NCBI GenBank assembly: GCA_008508345.1
Contig: QNGE01000269.1
Coordinates: 271,552-335,551 of the forward strand
DNA length: 64,000 nucleotides
Origin: Paragonimus westermani
Taxonomy: Eukaryota; Platyhelminthes; Trematoda; Plagiorchiida; Troglotrematidae
Direction of reading: 5' to 3'
Shown here: positions 43,569 through 57,424 of the stretch, one piece after another
Position numbering within the stretch: position 1 is the stretch's first letter
How the letters are laid out: each line of letters starts with the position of its first letter
Program-made: the position numbers and the translations under genes
The notes under the pieces: generated by a model
What the model was told of the DNA's origin: nothing
Databases searched by the model: none
Seen by the model: only the letters and a program-made list of their open reading frames with translations

Positions 43569-46500
43569 GTAATGATAACAACACCTTCCTTTCCCTGTCC
43601 ACTTATCCTAGTTGTAGCGCGCTCAAGTAAGGTGATTCTGTTGTACGTATGTATCCGTCTTGTCATCTGATTTGATTGGACGCGATCTTTAAGGTGTATC
43701 TAATTTTTCTACTGCCCACGATGAGAGGGCCGATTTTGCTTCATCCTCAAGAACAGCACATCTCGACGCAACCCGACTTCTCTAGGTGCATGTGGTTGTC
43801 ACGTGCAGCCCTGCTCTTCAGTGCTATAACATCGAATTTACTGCACTCTTCAATTGAATTTCTAGGGCAAAGATGCCAATCTTCTTGTTCTTCGTCGTTG
43901 TCGTCATCTCACTTGCGCATGTGTTTGTTATTCGTTTGGATCAATTGTTCATTGATTTTTCATGCAATCCGAGCCTCGTTAGCTTTTCTGATTGTGCGCA
44001 ATGTCTACATTTGCAACCAGAAAAAACGGGGCCTACCTAGTGAATCCCATTTCATTAAAACCGGTTGACACTATTATCGTCCCGATGCATGTTGCTTTTA
44101 AGCTATAATGTAGATTTGCCAATATTCCAAATCCAGTTTAATTAATTTTACGCCATCTTACCCTCTGTATAATACTACGATTCTAGCTGGACACTTCCAT
44201 TTTTGTGATATTTCACTTTTGTCGCGAATTGGTTTGGCTGCGACCCACCAAATGAGTTTGCTCACCTACAGTTTGGAAAATGAGTAGGCCTCGTTTTGTA
44301 CTTACAGTACAGTGACGCATGCCGAATTGAGCATGCTCTTCACCACACTACGGTTGTGTGCTACTCAGCAGCACTGATGAATAGCATGGCAAGTATCGGA
44401 ATGAACGACGCGTACTTCGAAATTAATGGTGATCCTTATCGCCTAGGTGGACAGAAAGTGGGTGAGACGGTCAGACACGTGTTAATACTTTCTGTGGAAC
44501 ATTTTAACACGAAGACTAGGTCTCTGTGTACGAAGTGGTGGTGCGTTTGTACATGCCTTCCACCTAGTATCTGACGACGAACAACTCGAACCAAGTGCAT
44601 TTTCCAGACCCAAAACTGCTGATCTCGATAAAATATGCAAAATTAGACTGCTCGAAATATGTCTATGTATGCATGTGTTGACGAAGGAGTCAGTATGCCC
44701 CAAGTGCCACAGCAACACTGACACCGACTAACAATGAAGGCCCATGGATTCGAGTTCCAGTCCTACTGTTCCTGTTGTCTATGTTTCATTTGCCTGACAA
44801 TGCCTCTGACACATACCTGCTCTAGTGTAATCACCTTGTGGTGTAAAAAGAGAAACTCAACTCCCAAGACGTCTAAGTAATACGTGTGTTAACGGGATAA
44901 TCTCATCACGTTACTGTTATCTACGCGGTATGAATGATTGAAGATGGATGCTGACCCTCCCTCATACATGCTTTGGTCAGTCTAGCTGTAAGACTGTCCG
45001 TAGAGTTTTTGTGTTCGTGACTAAGGGCAACTAACCAAATGTTAATATTTCGTTGCACACGTCTGCTTTGGTTATCGGTGAAAGAGAGGTGGATCATGTG
45101 GGTGTCTCAGACACTGTATTTCGGCCAGACCAGCCCACACTTTAACTGTATGCTCCAGCTCAGCCATAACGTTGCTTCGAACCCTGCTTGCCATGACTGC
45201 TCTTGTTTAGGTCTAGGCTGCCTGACATTATCTAGGCTCCGTGTCACCTTACGCTCCATTGAACAAAAGCATGGACATGGGCAATTACATCACTTGACTC
45301 ACCCAACGTGAATGATAATGTTGCCTGCTTTTAGGTACCGAACGATTACGTGTTCTTTGCTGGTTATTGTTCACTCATCCGGTCACCGTTTCGCCCGACT
45401 CAGCGCGATTCTATTGAGCTTGGAGCGCTGACCGTAGAAGAACAAGCCTTGACAGTCGACTGAGTCGCAGAGAACGGCCGCAGAAGGTTGCATGGGAGAG
45501 TAGCGTGCGAAGTCTCTAAGGTGACTGCTTCAACGTTAGCATGGACTTCCCACAGTGTAAGGTCATGGTGAGTCAGTCCAGCTGGTAGGAGCACTTTAGG
45601 CTTTCTTGGTCATATAACTATTACTGTTAGCTGTAAGGATGATACTACTCTGATTGGCCGTTGCATTCCTATGCAATGAAAGCTCAGCTCTTTCCAATGT
45701 GAATTCATGCTGATTGTGTTGTTTGTATATTGCCTACCTGTCTTCAATACTTGGGATAAGGTGACCTTTTGGCGGGACGGTTAATCGGACAACGAACGAT
45801 TATGCGGTAAATGCCGCTTAGGCGATCGATACCAATAAACGAGTACATGTGCATAAGCGCATCATTGTTGGCAGACTAACCGTTTAGTTTGTCCGTGCGT
45901 GCGTGATCTCTGGGGCTGCTTGTTGGAAACCACCTTGTCCATTTTTTGTCCAAGAGTGTACGTCACAACAGCAAACGCCATGCAGTGTCAAAGTTAGAAA
46001 TCTAAACTGATGTACTGACGCATCTTAAATAGGTTGACTTGTCAGCCAACTCCAATAACTCACCGCCTAGGATACCATTCTTGTATCAACGTTCTACACA
46101 TTCAAAATATAAGGGTTACATTGTGATAAGTGGCTAATTTCCTAAGCACCGGTGTGTGTCGCGTTTTTACTGGTAGAGGCATCGGCTACCAAGTACACGG
46201 TCGTTTCGGTTTGAGCCTTTGGTTTTTTCGCCTCTTGTTACAGTTTACCGTACTCTGCGACTCAACCGACTGCATCGTCATCGTAGTGTATCAGCTAGAA
46301 ATCTGTAAAGCTTCACAGTTAGCCAAGTCTTGCATTTGAATAGACCTCAGCAGCGCGTGAACATGTAGCTACGTGACGTTGAGATACTAGCACATTTGCT
46401 GCTAGACTCTACATAATCAGGTTTACCGAGGTATGTCCCAGAACACCGTGCCTTTTACCGGTTGAGGCTTGTCAACGTACGGTTGTAGTCTGTAACGTCG

Positions 46501-46997
46501 CTGTTTTCGATTACTTCCATCCAAATTACATCTTCCCTTTGTGTTCATCTTCGTTCTGTAGAATTCCTGTCCCCTATCCCCTTGTCATTTCTGTCGGACA
46601 TCATGTCTGCTTCAAACCAAATGGTCTCCCTACGTAAAGGACGCCCTTATTTTCTACCTTTAAAGGTCACACATTTGACGGGAACTCTTCGCAGAATTCT
46701 TTATTCTTGCGCTCCTACATTCACCTTCATCTCTAGGGTCCTTTATAGGAGGTGCTTTTAGCGCCTCCAGTCTAGTTTCCTGAATTCCTGTGTTTCCTTC
46801 TAACTAGCATCACCAATTTCAATCTTAAGCTCATTAGGATTCACGTTTTGACTGGGTCTGGGCAGACTGACAGTACGCCATGTCTTATGGCGGAATGCAC
46901 CCCTATGGCTTATTCACCGTTGCTTGATCTCACTTCTTTTCGTCCAGTTACCTTGACATCTTCGATTGATTTCATCTTTATGTCTTTTGTGTTTCAG
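43569..46997. other. Intron or intergenic, no recognised exon
   Basis: Sequence after the 43569 donor shows no further hAT-type coding block. Two frames near 43676-44068 and 45039-45311 have no recognisable domain. The right edge is a good acceptor (pyrimidine-rich, TTTTGTGTTTCAG at 46985-46997). Confidence 0.45.
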
Positions 46998-47705
46998 TCC
47001 GACTCCACGCTCGAGTCTAGGGTGCCGGTGAATGGTTTACCCGGAGTGTCCACAGATTCTGGCCCAGTCTCCCGACTAGCATTGCTACGTCGCCTCCTTG
47101 TGAAGAATATTCAACGAATTGAGGGCGCTTCCGGTTGCTTCATTTGTACTGCATGTCCTTTGCCCGACCCAACCGCCCGCTCTTCATCCGTAACCTCGTG
47201 CTCCGACCCACCCACCTTCCTGGACCATTTGTCCACATGCCATCACCAGCTGCGCACTATGGTGTGCGTCTATTGTGGTTGGTCAGTGCACCGCGACCAG
47301 TTAATTCCTCACATTTTACGACACTTTATGGCTTACTCAGAAGAGAAGGTACTAACGTCGAACGCTTCCGGAGACATGTATTCTTGTCCCGTGGAGCCCA
47401 AGTGTTCTGCACAATTCCAAACAGACGGATTCGCCACCATGGAAGCTCACTGGTTCTCACAGCATCCTGCTGAGGCAGCAAGTCAGTCCCGTTTCAAGTG
47501 TCCCCATTGTCCGCGCACGTTTGCTAGTCTACCCCTATGGGCTTGCCACATCCAACGATACGCGAGGCGCATTGTACATTGCTCGGCTCCCGGTTGTCTT
47601 GTCAAGTCACCGTCACGGAATTTGCTTGTGGAGCATATGCACCGTAAACATCAAGCTGACGCGGGCGGACTAACGTCGTCCGTACTCATTAATGAGACAA
47701 TCGAA
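46998..47705 (+). CDS. Internal exon: five atypical C2H2 zinc fingers, POGZ-like
   Basis: A pyrimidine-rich acceptor ending GTTTCAG (46997) and a donor GAA|GTGAGT (47705/47706) bound exactly 236 codons, phase 0 at both ends. The open frame runs further on each side only by chance. Fingers by residue: C50/C53 with H77/H82; C90/C93 with H105/H109; C130/C136 with H151/H156; C168/C171 with H184 but tyrosine where the second histidine is expected; C195/C200 with H213/H218. The link RYARRIVHCS between the last two fingers resembles the finger pair of POGZ-type proteins, which bind chromatin. That family call is by resemblance from memory. Start and end of the protein are not visible. It could continue the exon at 43053 (phases agree) or be a separate gene. 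Confidence 0.65.
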
Positions 47706-48167
47706 GTGAGTTCTTTCTCTCAACCCCACTGTCCACGTTTTTGTACCCATCTTGTGTTTCCGTTTTGCACGATTTTCTTTGGCTGTGTCCCTGTTCCACT
47801 TCTCAAGCACGTAGGTCTTTATATAACCAGAAAACACATTCTGCCGCGTTCTGCGTAATGGCACGTTGGTGATTTGATCATATTCTTTGGTTTATTTCCA
47901 ATACACTTTTCCGCCTTAGTCTTAGCTCCGTTTCTGCTTGCTCTCAAAGAGCTGATCTTGCTCATTTTACTTCCACGTAACTTCGACAGACATTTATCGG
48001 TGGCCTTGGATGAATGATGGGATGTTTTGGTCAACTCTGTATATAAGTCGACAACTAACGATGGCTTGGGGGATTGGGCAGTCACTCACCAGTTGTGTGG
48101 TTGCTGGTTCGAACCCCGGTTGCCAACACTGTTCCTGTCAAGTTTGTTTAAAAGTAACATCTCAGTC
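47706..48167. other. No recognised exon
   Basis: Presumed intron after the zinc-finger exon. GGTTCGAACCCCGG at about 48107 resembles a pol III B box, but no A box at proper distance is convincing. Confidence 0.4.
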
Positions 48168-48370
48168 CGATTTCTACCATCATCATCGCTAAGGGCAGCA
48201 ATACATCAGCGATAACCGCTGATGTCTGTCATATAACCGTGAGGAATAAAGCGAACCCCGTCCGAGAAAAAAGAAGGGGAAGCGAGAAGCAACACTCGAA
48301 TACTGAAAACAGCTATCTCTATTCGCATTCAACATATTGCGAATAAACAACTGAGCTATAGGTTGTCAGT
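48168..48370 (-). mobile_element. RTE 3' UTR fragment
   Basis: The minus strand follows the copy 3 3' UTR: CTCAGTTGTTTATTCGCAA, a CCCCTTCTTTTTT tract, then the stem-loop CATCAGCG, five bases, CGCTGATG (48204-48224), then TATTGCTGCC and a GATGATGATGG tail. It is a 5'-truncated insertion opposite to the zinc-finger exon's strand and probably lies in an intron. Its stem-loop is the most perfectly paired of all copies. Confidence 0.75.
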
Positions 48371-51300
48371 CTGTACATGGCATACACACTGAATAATTGT
48401 TATTAGCGTGGACTTCTAAAGTCTCACTTTTCTACGTGCGCTGTACGTAACCCGCGGAAGTTCTCGCTCACATTCATTTGCAATAAAACTACGTCAGTCC
48501 ACACAGTTTAAATTGTTGTCCACATAGCCGCCGACCCTAGATTAAGCATATTGCAAGTTGACAGTTGCCTGTTTACCACGTTTATGTCCACTCATTCTGT
48601 CACAGAACGGAATAGTTTGTAATTTTTATACGGCTAGTTTGCACACTGGTCTGTTCCCAGTCTGTTAACTTTATTTTTCGATGCTTGTAACTTTTTATAC
48701 TTCCTTGTTGATAATCTTTGATGCAGCTGGTTTTTTAACGGGTAGTCTGTCCAGGGTTGAGACTTCGTAACTCTTCTGTTTGTCTAATTGTCGCTTGTCT
48801 AAAGTTCTGGCTTCATCTCAGCAGTAACAACGTTTACAGACCTTTCAAAAGATTGACACATCAAAGTACTGTTAGCGAACTGATTCCTGATTAATATAGT
48901 CAGTGATTTGTTCGATCCAATGGAAGGTGAATGTTTGCTTGTATGCATGTTTGATAGAATCGCACTGGCCCCAACCCCGGGTGAATGCTCTGTAACGAGT
49001 AACTTCATACATTCGCTCTCGTTGTCCGGATTAAACGACCCAGTAGGGTGATAACACTATACTTCATTCGTTCATTTTTAAGCTTAGAGCTGCTCCAACA
49101 GGATCCAATCGGGCAGGCTCAGTTGTGCTTTGAGTTCAGTGTAGTTCCCACCCCAGCTTGACCACGAACTTTGACTTTGTCGTCAGCAGGGACCCTAAGA
49201 AGAACCGTTAGTTCACAGCGTTATCGAGTGTTTGACGTTGCTAGTCGTAACAAGAGCTGATCCAAAACTTTGGCTTGTTTACACGGGTATTTGGCTTAAG
49301 CTCGCTTGTATCTCTGGTGCGTGTCGCTAGCATATATCCATCCATAAAGAAACTATCACTCTCGTTGTTCACACTTTTTTTCAAAATAACCCAGGTTTGT
49401 ACTGTGACCCTCATGTTCCACGTAGCTGACAACGACGTGGACAGACATGGTAGAAAACAATATAGCGGTTAGAGGTGTGAATTTTCAATACCGTACGTTT
49501 TCTATCGAAGGTATACCGCTTTTACAACAATGACAGCTGTAGAGGAATGGTCCTTAGGATTGGGAGCACTGTGCCTATCTTAATGTGCGTTATCACAGTC
49601 AAAATAGCCAGGGTCGATTAGCAGACATAGCTTTGTCAGTTCATTCTACGGTATGATAGGCGTTCGATGTGTTGGTGTCTTTCATGACAAACATTCTGTG
49701 CTTGAGTATGTCTTTTCTATTCACATATCCGAAAGGTGGATTTCCAGTTGCCCAAACTATTACGTGTTCGATGATATTGGTTAGTAAAAATGCGAATTAT
49801 AATGGCTGAACGGAAGTGGAATCGCAATACTGAATTCAACCGCGTGCAAGTAGAACTCTTCATATTTTTCTCCATCCAGCCATTCAATGACATCTGGAAA
49901 AGTAGCTTGCGGTTAGTTAAGCGACTGTGGCAGAATTAATTATTTGGTTGCAAGTATGCAGGAATCTGCACACAGACATTGACCACTTTCTCAAAGTGGT
50001 TTAGTAGACTGTTTTCAAGTGTATGCCATCTATGATTGTTAAAATGTACATGGGTCATGTTGCTGCGTCGGGCCATTATCGAGGGGGGAAATAGACTCAT
50101 ATCCAAACATCGCCTTGTTTCGAAAGTTGAGTCGACTCGCAGGTCGATCAATCGGCACGGGACTTAGGATGGTCATTACACACATTCTCATAAATTCGTT
50201 CCTGTGTTGTTTCCGAAACAGGCCATGAACGATTTTGTACGCCAGCGGCCCTTCAGTACATAGTAAACTGTACTTGATAACCTGACAGTGTCTTTTTACA
50301 CTATTAAGAAGTTGGTCTGCCATATTCTCCTGTTTGTGGTTGCCCGCAATCTCAAACAATGCTCGTTGGACCGATGGTCTAGTAATGTGGTTGTCAACTT
50401 TTTTTAGTTATGGCCTACTTTTGAGCTTCATTCATCTTCATGATCTCCACTCTTAATAGTCATTGTTGTTGACCATTTCGTGTCAGATATGTTCACAAAA
50501 AATATTTCATATCGATAATATACATAGTGTGTAGCCAATATGATGTCATGTCATTATTCTCACCTTATTTGATGGGGTCCATACAACGGATGGTGACTGG
50601 TAACTGTCGTTCCCTCTCTCACGCTCTCTGATTCCAAATGACTGCTCTGTGAATAGAAGTCGTATTTGGACCCTACAACAAACTGTAACAGGGTTAACTC
50701 TGGTTTGGTGTGTTTTCCAACTTCAAAAATATCTCTTGGGTTTGTAAGATGTAAAAATGCACAACACATACTTCATTCAAATTTCATCAGTGTACTTTTA
50801 GGAATGGTTGAAAGGGTAACCAACCAACAATCATTTCCTTTCATCTTCCGTCAAGTTTGAGAATGTAGCCAGACTAAGAGACACAGACAAGGCTGTCTTT
50901 GGCTGCTGTAAAAAAGATAATTTTACGACCAAGGCCTCCAGCAGGACCAAATATACCATCAAGATGGAGTATTTGGACCTCACCTGTAAAATTCTTGAAA
51001 AGGACTCTTTTAAGTCGAACCTCTTTTGGAGATGGCCATTCTATTGAATGGTCAGAAAGTAAGAGTCCGGATAGTACTTCAGTTCGCCTTTGTAAGACAA
51101 GTCGAGTGAACGTAGAAAATCTCCCACCATTTTAAAAGAAAGTCTTCCCGAACTTCATAGCGATTTTTTTCAGTGATAATGGTAAATTCAAAGATCGAGA
51201 CTTTCAATTACCACGGTAAACCGCTTTACAATCAATCGACTACTGTGCTAACACACGAGTGGAGGAATAATTGCCCTGGAAGACAATTACATACCTGTTG

Positions 51301-54125
51301 TTTCCTTTGAGAAATTAACTGTTGAACATGGCTTCAGCATCAACAGAATGATTACTGTCGAAAACTTGAAAAAGGTTGGCCTGATTGCTGTATGGTTTGT
51401 TCACCAACCAATAGATTTCGCATGTGAATACGTCACCACAATTCCCGCTGCCAATTAACTTCATCAGAAACGGGTACTTTGAAGACCTGAGCAAGAAAAA
51501 ATTGATAATCTAGAAGAGACGGGACATAGCGGGACATACCAGAGAGGCGGAAGTTAAAGAGGAGCCGGAAATACGTTGAACCCGATCATAGTGCGTTTGA
51601 ATTTCCACAAAAATTGCTAGAAATTGAAACATCCGATAAACTCAGCAGAGTCGGATGCACTACTTCGAAGAACGTTGGAGAAGATGGCTGCCGTGTGCCA
51701 GTCTGCTCACTAGGCAATATCTAAATTTGAAGGGCTGCTAAATTTGGCGTCGGCTTCAACGAAAACCATTTACTGATTTTGGCGTTCTCTCGTCAGGAAA
51801 TTGTAGTTCCATACCAATAGCAATAAAGAGTACTTCAGCGTCTGAATACGAGGGTCAACGTTTTGATTATGGTCAGTATACTCACATCAAAGACTAAGGA
51901 TTGCCCCTCATAACATCGGCGAAGTTCATCCTTAACGTATTGAATGAAACACTATCTTTCTATGCATTGAATACATTCACAACCGAGGCGAATGAACTAC
52001 CATTACTGAGTTCAAGAAGAATTGATCTGTGCTTTGAATGGGCGATGTATCTGCTACCGTTTCAGGGAAATTGTTGTCTCCATCTTATGCTTCGTCAATG
52101 AAATGCTGCTTAACGTCCGTTGTATAGTCCCTGTGGCGATATTGAGCTTGAGTGTCTGTTTAAGCCCTCAGGCACTTCTTGATGTGCCGGAAGCTAGTGG
52201 GTATTTGTCCCGCCTTAGTAAAGTTACTCGTCGTCTCCTTCACTTCGTCTATACCATATGCTTTGGCTTTCTCAAAGAACGCTTACCAATATCCCTAGAT
52301 CATACGAAACTTCTGCCGAATTGTATACCCAACCGCATCTCTTAGGGTCGTCTCTCTTTCCAAACTGGTCAGTACAAATACGAGATGAAGCACCAGTCGC
52401 ATGACAGTTCACGCCCGAACTATTGACGATGCGGCCCGGTAACTACAATACACTGCGTGATGACACATATGCGGTCCTCAGAGTACCTGATGCCTAAATG
52501 ATCGTTATCCTGAAAGCATCGTAACAACCCTGAGTGACCGTACAGTTTCATGTTGGCAATTTTTTTGCACATCCCCTTGTCCATAATTCGTTTTTCATAA
52601 AGGCCTTCCAGACAGAATTCGATCCACAGCTTTCCACCAGCATTTGCTCGTTTTTTGCGAGGAATGAATTGCCAATAGGGAAGATATTGCTAAAAGGTTG
52701 CTTGACCGTATAGTTTTGTCACAGCGAATACGTTGTTTTTTTTCAAATGAAAAAAGAATGAAACGTATCTAAAAAAGCAAGTGCCTCACTTCAATTTCCT
52801 GATTATTGAGGCAACGCAACCAACAGTGAATTGGTATCGCCCCGTGATATCCTACGGAAATAAGCGTCGCTCAGTCTAGCCTCTGTCCACATTGTTGCGT
52901 TTCTAATGTAACCCGGTCCGCACGAAAAATGCCCGACATGGTAACAAAAAGGTTGACATTCACGAACCATTTTCGAGCCCGCGTAGCACAATCAGTACGC
53001 CTATTTCGGTGCTGTGCTCCCCATCCCGTACCCTCAGCTACACATGTAAGACCGTTATCAAACACGGGACAAAAAGTCATTACAACTCACGCCATGTGCT
53101 TTAACCAGGTGAAATTGTTCGATTTTGCTTGTAACAAAATCACATGGCAAATGGATTTAGTTTGGGCGATTCTTTCTCTGGCCAGTTACAGTGGGTGCAA
53201 AGACCACTAATTTGGAAGTTAGATCAGGCGTGAAGAGAGGTGACGCTGTTGTGTTAAAACAAGGGAATGGGGGAAGTGGAACACAACTACTTGGCTGAAG
53301 TTGCGCACTTTATTTCCTGGTCTGATTAATCGGTCCAGTTGAAATAGCTTCCTCTACTGCTCACGATAGATGGACCGTGTTGTCCCACTTTGTACGAGTC
53401 GACAAGTTATTGTGCTTGTTATCCCATCTTTGTGCACATCAGCCATGAAAATGCATGGTTTCTTTTTTCATGGAAAATGTCAGATGGATTAACTCCGAAA
53501 CGGTGGTAGACAATTTCGATTAACAAACACTATTAAACTAAATCCGCATCCCATTTTCTTCTAATGGAGCCCTAGAAAGTGATGTGAACTATCAAGTAAC
53601 CCCGTTTGCTGCTTCTTGTGATGACTATGCAACAGTCATACAGCTATGGAAATAACCTTTATCTACACCTACGGACGGTTCGGATAAAAAAAACCAGTCG
53701 ACGCTTCATTATCCAGCACTGGTTGCCATGCAGCCGCATAATTGCACACAGACTAAGATAATGCCGTGGCCAACTCTTACTTTTACCATTGCATCGGCTC
53801 ACCCGAAGTAGAAACCGAGACCTCTTATCTGCTGTATGCACCAGGGCAAGTAGACGAAAATGTGCTGCTGCTGACCCCTCCCCAACTGTCCTCTCCAATT
53901 TGGTTCTCAGGTCCCTCGTGATCCCTATTTCTGGTAACTGCTCTGCAAGTCTCACAACGGATACAGCTAACCACAGTAAAACCGTGCTATCTTTTACCAC
54001 CCACTTCTTTCCGAGCTCCCCTGTTCCTTGTTTAAGCTTAGAATGTGAATTAATATGGGCGCTTTCAAAGTTCGCACTCCAAAACAAATAGGTCAACAGG
54101 CCGTTCCCGGCGCGGATGTTAGACT
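48371..54125. other. No recognised gene
   Basis: Short frames only. A weak tRNA-like GTAGCACAATCAGTACG lies near 52982. Frames at 50899-51135 and 53659-54096 have no domain I know, and the latter lacks an upstream ATG. If the zinc-finger gene continues, its next exons may be too short to recognise here. Confidence 0.45.
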
Positions 54126-54129
54126 CGTT

Positions 54130-56990
54130 GAATGTTACCCTTCAGAGACTTGAACCCAGAATTGCCTATCGAACTGACAGCATCTGTTCTGTTTACTCGA
54201 ATGTGTTTGCACACTTTGGGTGAGTCCACAACCGCCACTACCGGTCGTACTAGAGTAGATATAGTCAACAGGACAACCGCAGCCATACTGGTGCGTTGGA
54301 ATTCCGTCGGCAGAGAACTCTGTGCCGTCTGCTTGGCGGGTTCAGTTGAAACCAGCGCTAGGCACAAAACTTTCGGAAATCTTTTCATTGACTGCTTATA
54401 CTTCAACTGACTGCAGTGACGTCAGTGTCGGAACTGGCCACTCTCCATCATTCGACACGTGGCTCTGATGTAGTCGTTCTAGCCGGAGATATGTAAGTGT
54501 CCGCGTCGGCCGCGTTGGTGAGGCCGAGTCTCCTCTAGGTGGTAGGTTTGAGACAGCATTACATCACTCGGACAATGGCGGGCGATGGTTGCAGCTGTGT
54601 AGTGAACACAATCTACCTTTAGCCAGCACTAGTTTGAGACATCGTACACGTCATTGCTACACTTGGCGCCCACCTCCTCCAAATCAGGCCTGTTCTCAGA
54701 TAGACCACATGGTTGTTAGTTATAAGTGACGTGGCTCCATTCAGGGCTGTTGTTCCTGTTGGTATACATACTTCGACTCGGACCATGCGTTGGTACACTG
54801 TCGTTTCGTTCTTACTTTCGCTAGGCAACGACCCCACCGACAGCAGCGGCCGGCTGTTGAGAAGATAACTTTGCCATCGTTAAGGTATAAGTACCAAACT
54901 AACTTAGACCCCAAACTGAGCAATTCTGTCTCCGAAGTTCTCATCGATTGTCCGATCCAAATCTCATAGGCTATTTATGAAGCAGCTGTAGCATCTAACG
55001 CGGTAGTTCGTGGGCGAAACGAACATCGGGTTTCAGTGAAATCTCCGGATTTGTTAGATGTCACACGCAACATTCCTCCTGACAGTTCTCATAACACGCT
55101 TGGGAGGGTTATTCGTGGAAACCTGAGATGTAGTCTGTTCATCTTTCGTGAGGCTTGTTTAATAGGGGAAGTTAAAAGAATGGAAGCTGCTTTTCCTCCA
55201 GGGTACATTAGCAGACTCTTTATGTTTACCCCTACTACTAGTCTAAGACGTCCATCAATTAGTGAAGATATCAGCGAAGCAGACGCACACTCCTCCATAA
55301 TTGGTCCAGGTAGGTTATGTTCCACTTGTCAGAATTAATGTCCGCCATTGCACTTCCGTTTTAAAACTCACTAGGACGGCTGTCCCGAATGACTTCGTAC
55401 CGGCACTTTTCAGAGAAGATACGGAGACGTTGGTGGGGGCCTTGGCCAGATTTCTTCAATTTATGTGGATGACGCAGTACATCTATCAGTGTTGGGGTCA
55501 TTCAATAACAGTTCCCGTCTTCATTGAAAGAATCAAGCGCTCTTGCGAAATCCACTGGAGGGTTGCTTCGACCCCGGTCATTACTAGAGTTCTGATAACC
55601 AGTATGCATTGTTGACTGACTTCAATCCGGTAATCAGGCATGGCAGAACATATGGGGTTTGCTCTTGGACGATGAATTATTGATCAAATTTTCACTCTTC
55701 GCCAAATTCTAGAGCAGTTCCATAAGTACGGCTGGTCTACAGTTGTCGTATTTCTCAACTATAGAGATACGTTCAATCCATTGGATCGACCTACAACTGC
55801 AGAGTCGCTTAGACGCAAGTATTTGAACTTACTGTTTACGCCTTATTTCCATACATTAGCCAAGCCTATGATTTACGATTAACTGCCCGACAGTGGACCT
55901 CAAAGCTGTGCACTTTCGCCATTTTCGTTCAAGTTCCGTCGTAGACGATCTAATGAGGGGACGTGTTTGATGCTCACAAAATGCCGGCGTAGAACTCTTA
56001 CCTGGTGGAATACTGATTATTCTTGATTAGCGATTTCAGATGTTATTTTGCTCTCTGCTAAATACTTCAGTGTGCCTCGCAGCCTCAGAACGTCTCTGTA
56101 AGACTGCTGTGGTAAGGTAGGTTTAATGAAGTTATGGAGATTATTAACCAGTTTGCATACTTAGAAATTTGCGTCATCGGTGACGGAGGTATATGGAATG
56201 AAATAGAAGCTCGTATCCTATGCAAAGCGGTATTCGATAATCTGGGACATCTCTGTCGACAGAGGGTTAAGGGTGATTTATATAATACAACTGTGTCGGC
56301 TGGGTTATTTTACGACTCCGAATCGTGGTTGCTCAACGTGGAGGCATTGAAACATCTCCAGGTATCTGACTATCGATGTCTGCGGTCGACCGCTCGCATC
56401 GGGTGGCTCCAACAAATAAGCGGTGAAGGGAAACTGGGAAGCAGGTATTTGATAGTGATTGACTAGCGATTTTTTTCTCAAACTTTAATTTTATACCTGT
56501 TGACACAGTTGGACAGTGTACTAAGATTGCGGGTTAATCCTTCATCACACCAGACACTCTTTGCCGATGCTGCGGCCGACTGGCGTGAGGTCTGGCGTGG
56601 ACGGATTATGATCTGGAGCAGAGAAATGCAGTTCACCAAGGAGTTGACCGCTTTAGGTCGGGTTAAGGCCCTCGCGACTCGCAGTGACAGTTGCTACAGT
56701 CGTTAGGTGATGTGATGGCTAGTCGGGCTCTGTGACGGGAATGTTGTTGTTTGGCGGAGCTGTCTATGAAACAGTTGCATTTTATGACAGTCTGACCCCT
56801 TACTTTCACTTGTTTCTGGATTGTTTGTAAAATGTTGGCACCTTGATGCTGAATGTTTCAGAGTAGACACAGTTGCTTTTAATAGTCAATTCCCTTTCTT
56901 GACTAGGACTTGGCTTTTTTTATAGTTATGTGACAGTTAAGCATCAGTGAGAACCGCTGATGTATTGCTGCCTTTGATGGTGATGAAAGC
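54130..56990 (+). mobile_element. RTE-type retroelement copy 4, long but decayed
   Basis: Endonuclease is seen from about 54210 (GRTRVDIVN; VRWNSVGRELCAVCLAGSVE; HNLPLASTSLRHRTRHCYTW near 54615; YFDSDHALVHCRF near 54775). A linker and the RT start follow (TAVPNDFVPALFREDTETLV near 55380; VITRVL near 55580). The catalytic region near 56020 is too decayed to read YADD. The C-terminal blocks are NQFAYLEICVIGDGG (56150), LQVSDYRCLRSTARIGWLQQ (56355) and LFADAAADWREVWRGRIMIW (56550). The 3' UTR ends in the stem-loop at 56942-56962 and a TGATGGTGATGA tail. It is the only copy in the window with nearly the whole order in one uninterrupted piece, though stops and shifts are common. Intact proteins of this kind nick DNA and prime reverse transcription at the nick. 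Confidence 0.8.
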
Positions 56991-57382
56991 GTGGGCGGAA
57001 ACCACGAGAATGTGGAACTGTTGCCTTTTGCAATTCAGTGACCGAAGGGGAGTGCGCTTTGAAACGAAACTGGTTTATTCTTGCATCATACCAAGACACC
57101 GCATATTCTCCAAGGGACTACCGACCTGAGAGTTTTTACAGTTTTGTCATGAACATTTTATCCCCTTCCTAGTTGCCACAATTACATGTGCAGGCCAGGC
57201 TGTTTCAGCACCAATTTATGCTGTATCGTTCGTAAGCTTTTTCGCACAAATTCTCAACCGTTTGCGCCGTTCCTCAGTTTTGAAACCTCATTTCTTAGTC
57301 TATTTGCTCCATTTTAAACCATGATGTTCTGTGCACCCGAAGTCCACTGTGTTAATTAGTGAAGTACGTCTGCATTCCAATT

Positions 57383-57424
<42 letters not shown>

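Noticed and set aside
43676..44068. Possible second exon of the SPIN-DOC/hAT-like gene
   Set aside because: Open frame has no hAT motif and lies just after the donor without a convincing acceptor.
48085..48130. B-box-like GGTTCGAACCCCGG
   Set aside because: No A box at suitable distance and no cloverleaf; noted only as possible SINE debris.
52980..53072. tRNA-like GTAGCACAATCAGTACG with a weak B box
   Set aside because: Arms do not pair well enough to call a tRNA or SINE.
53659..54096. 145-codon minus-strand frame
   Set aside because: Begins at TTG, has no early ATG and no recognisable domain, and overlaps an equally open plus frame.
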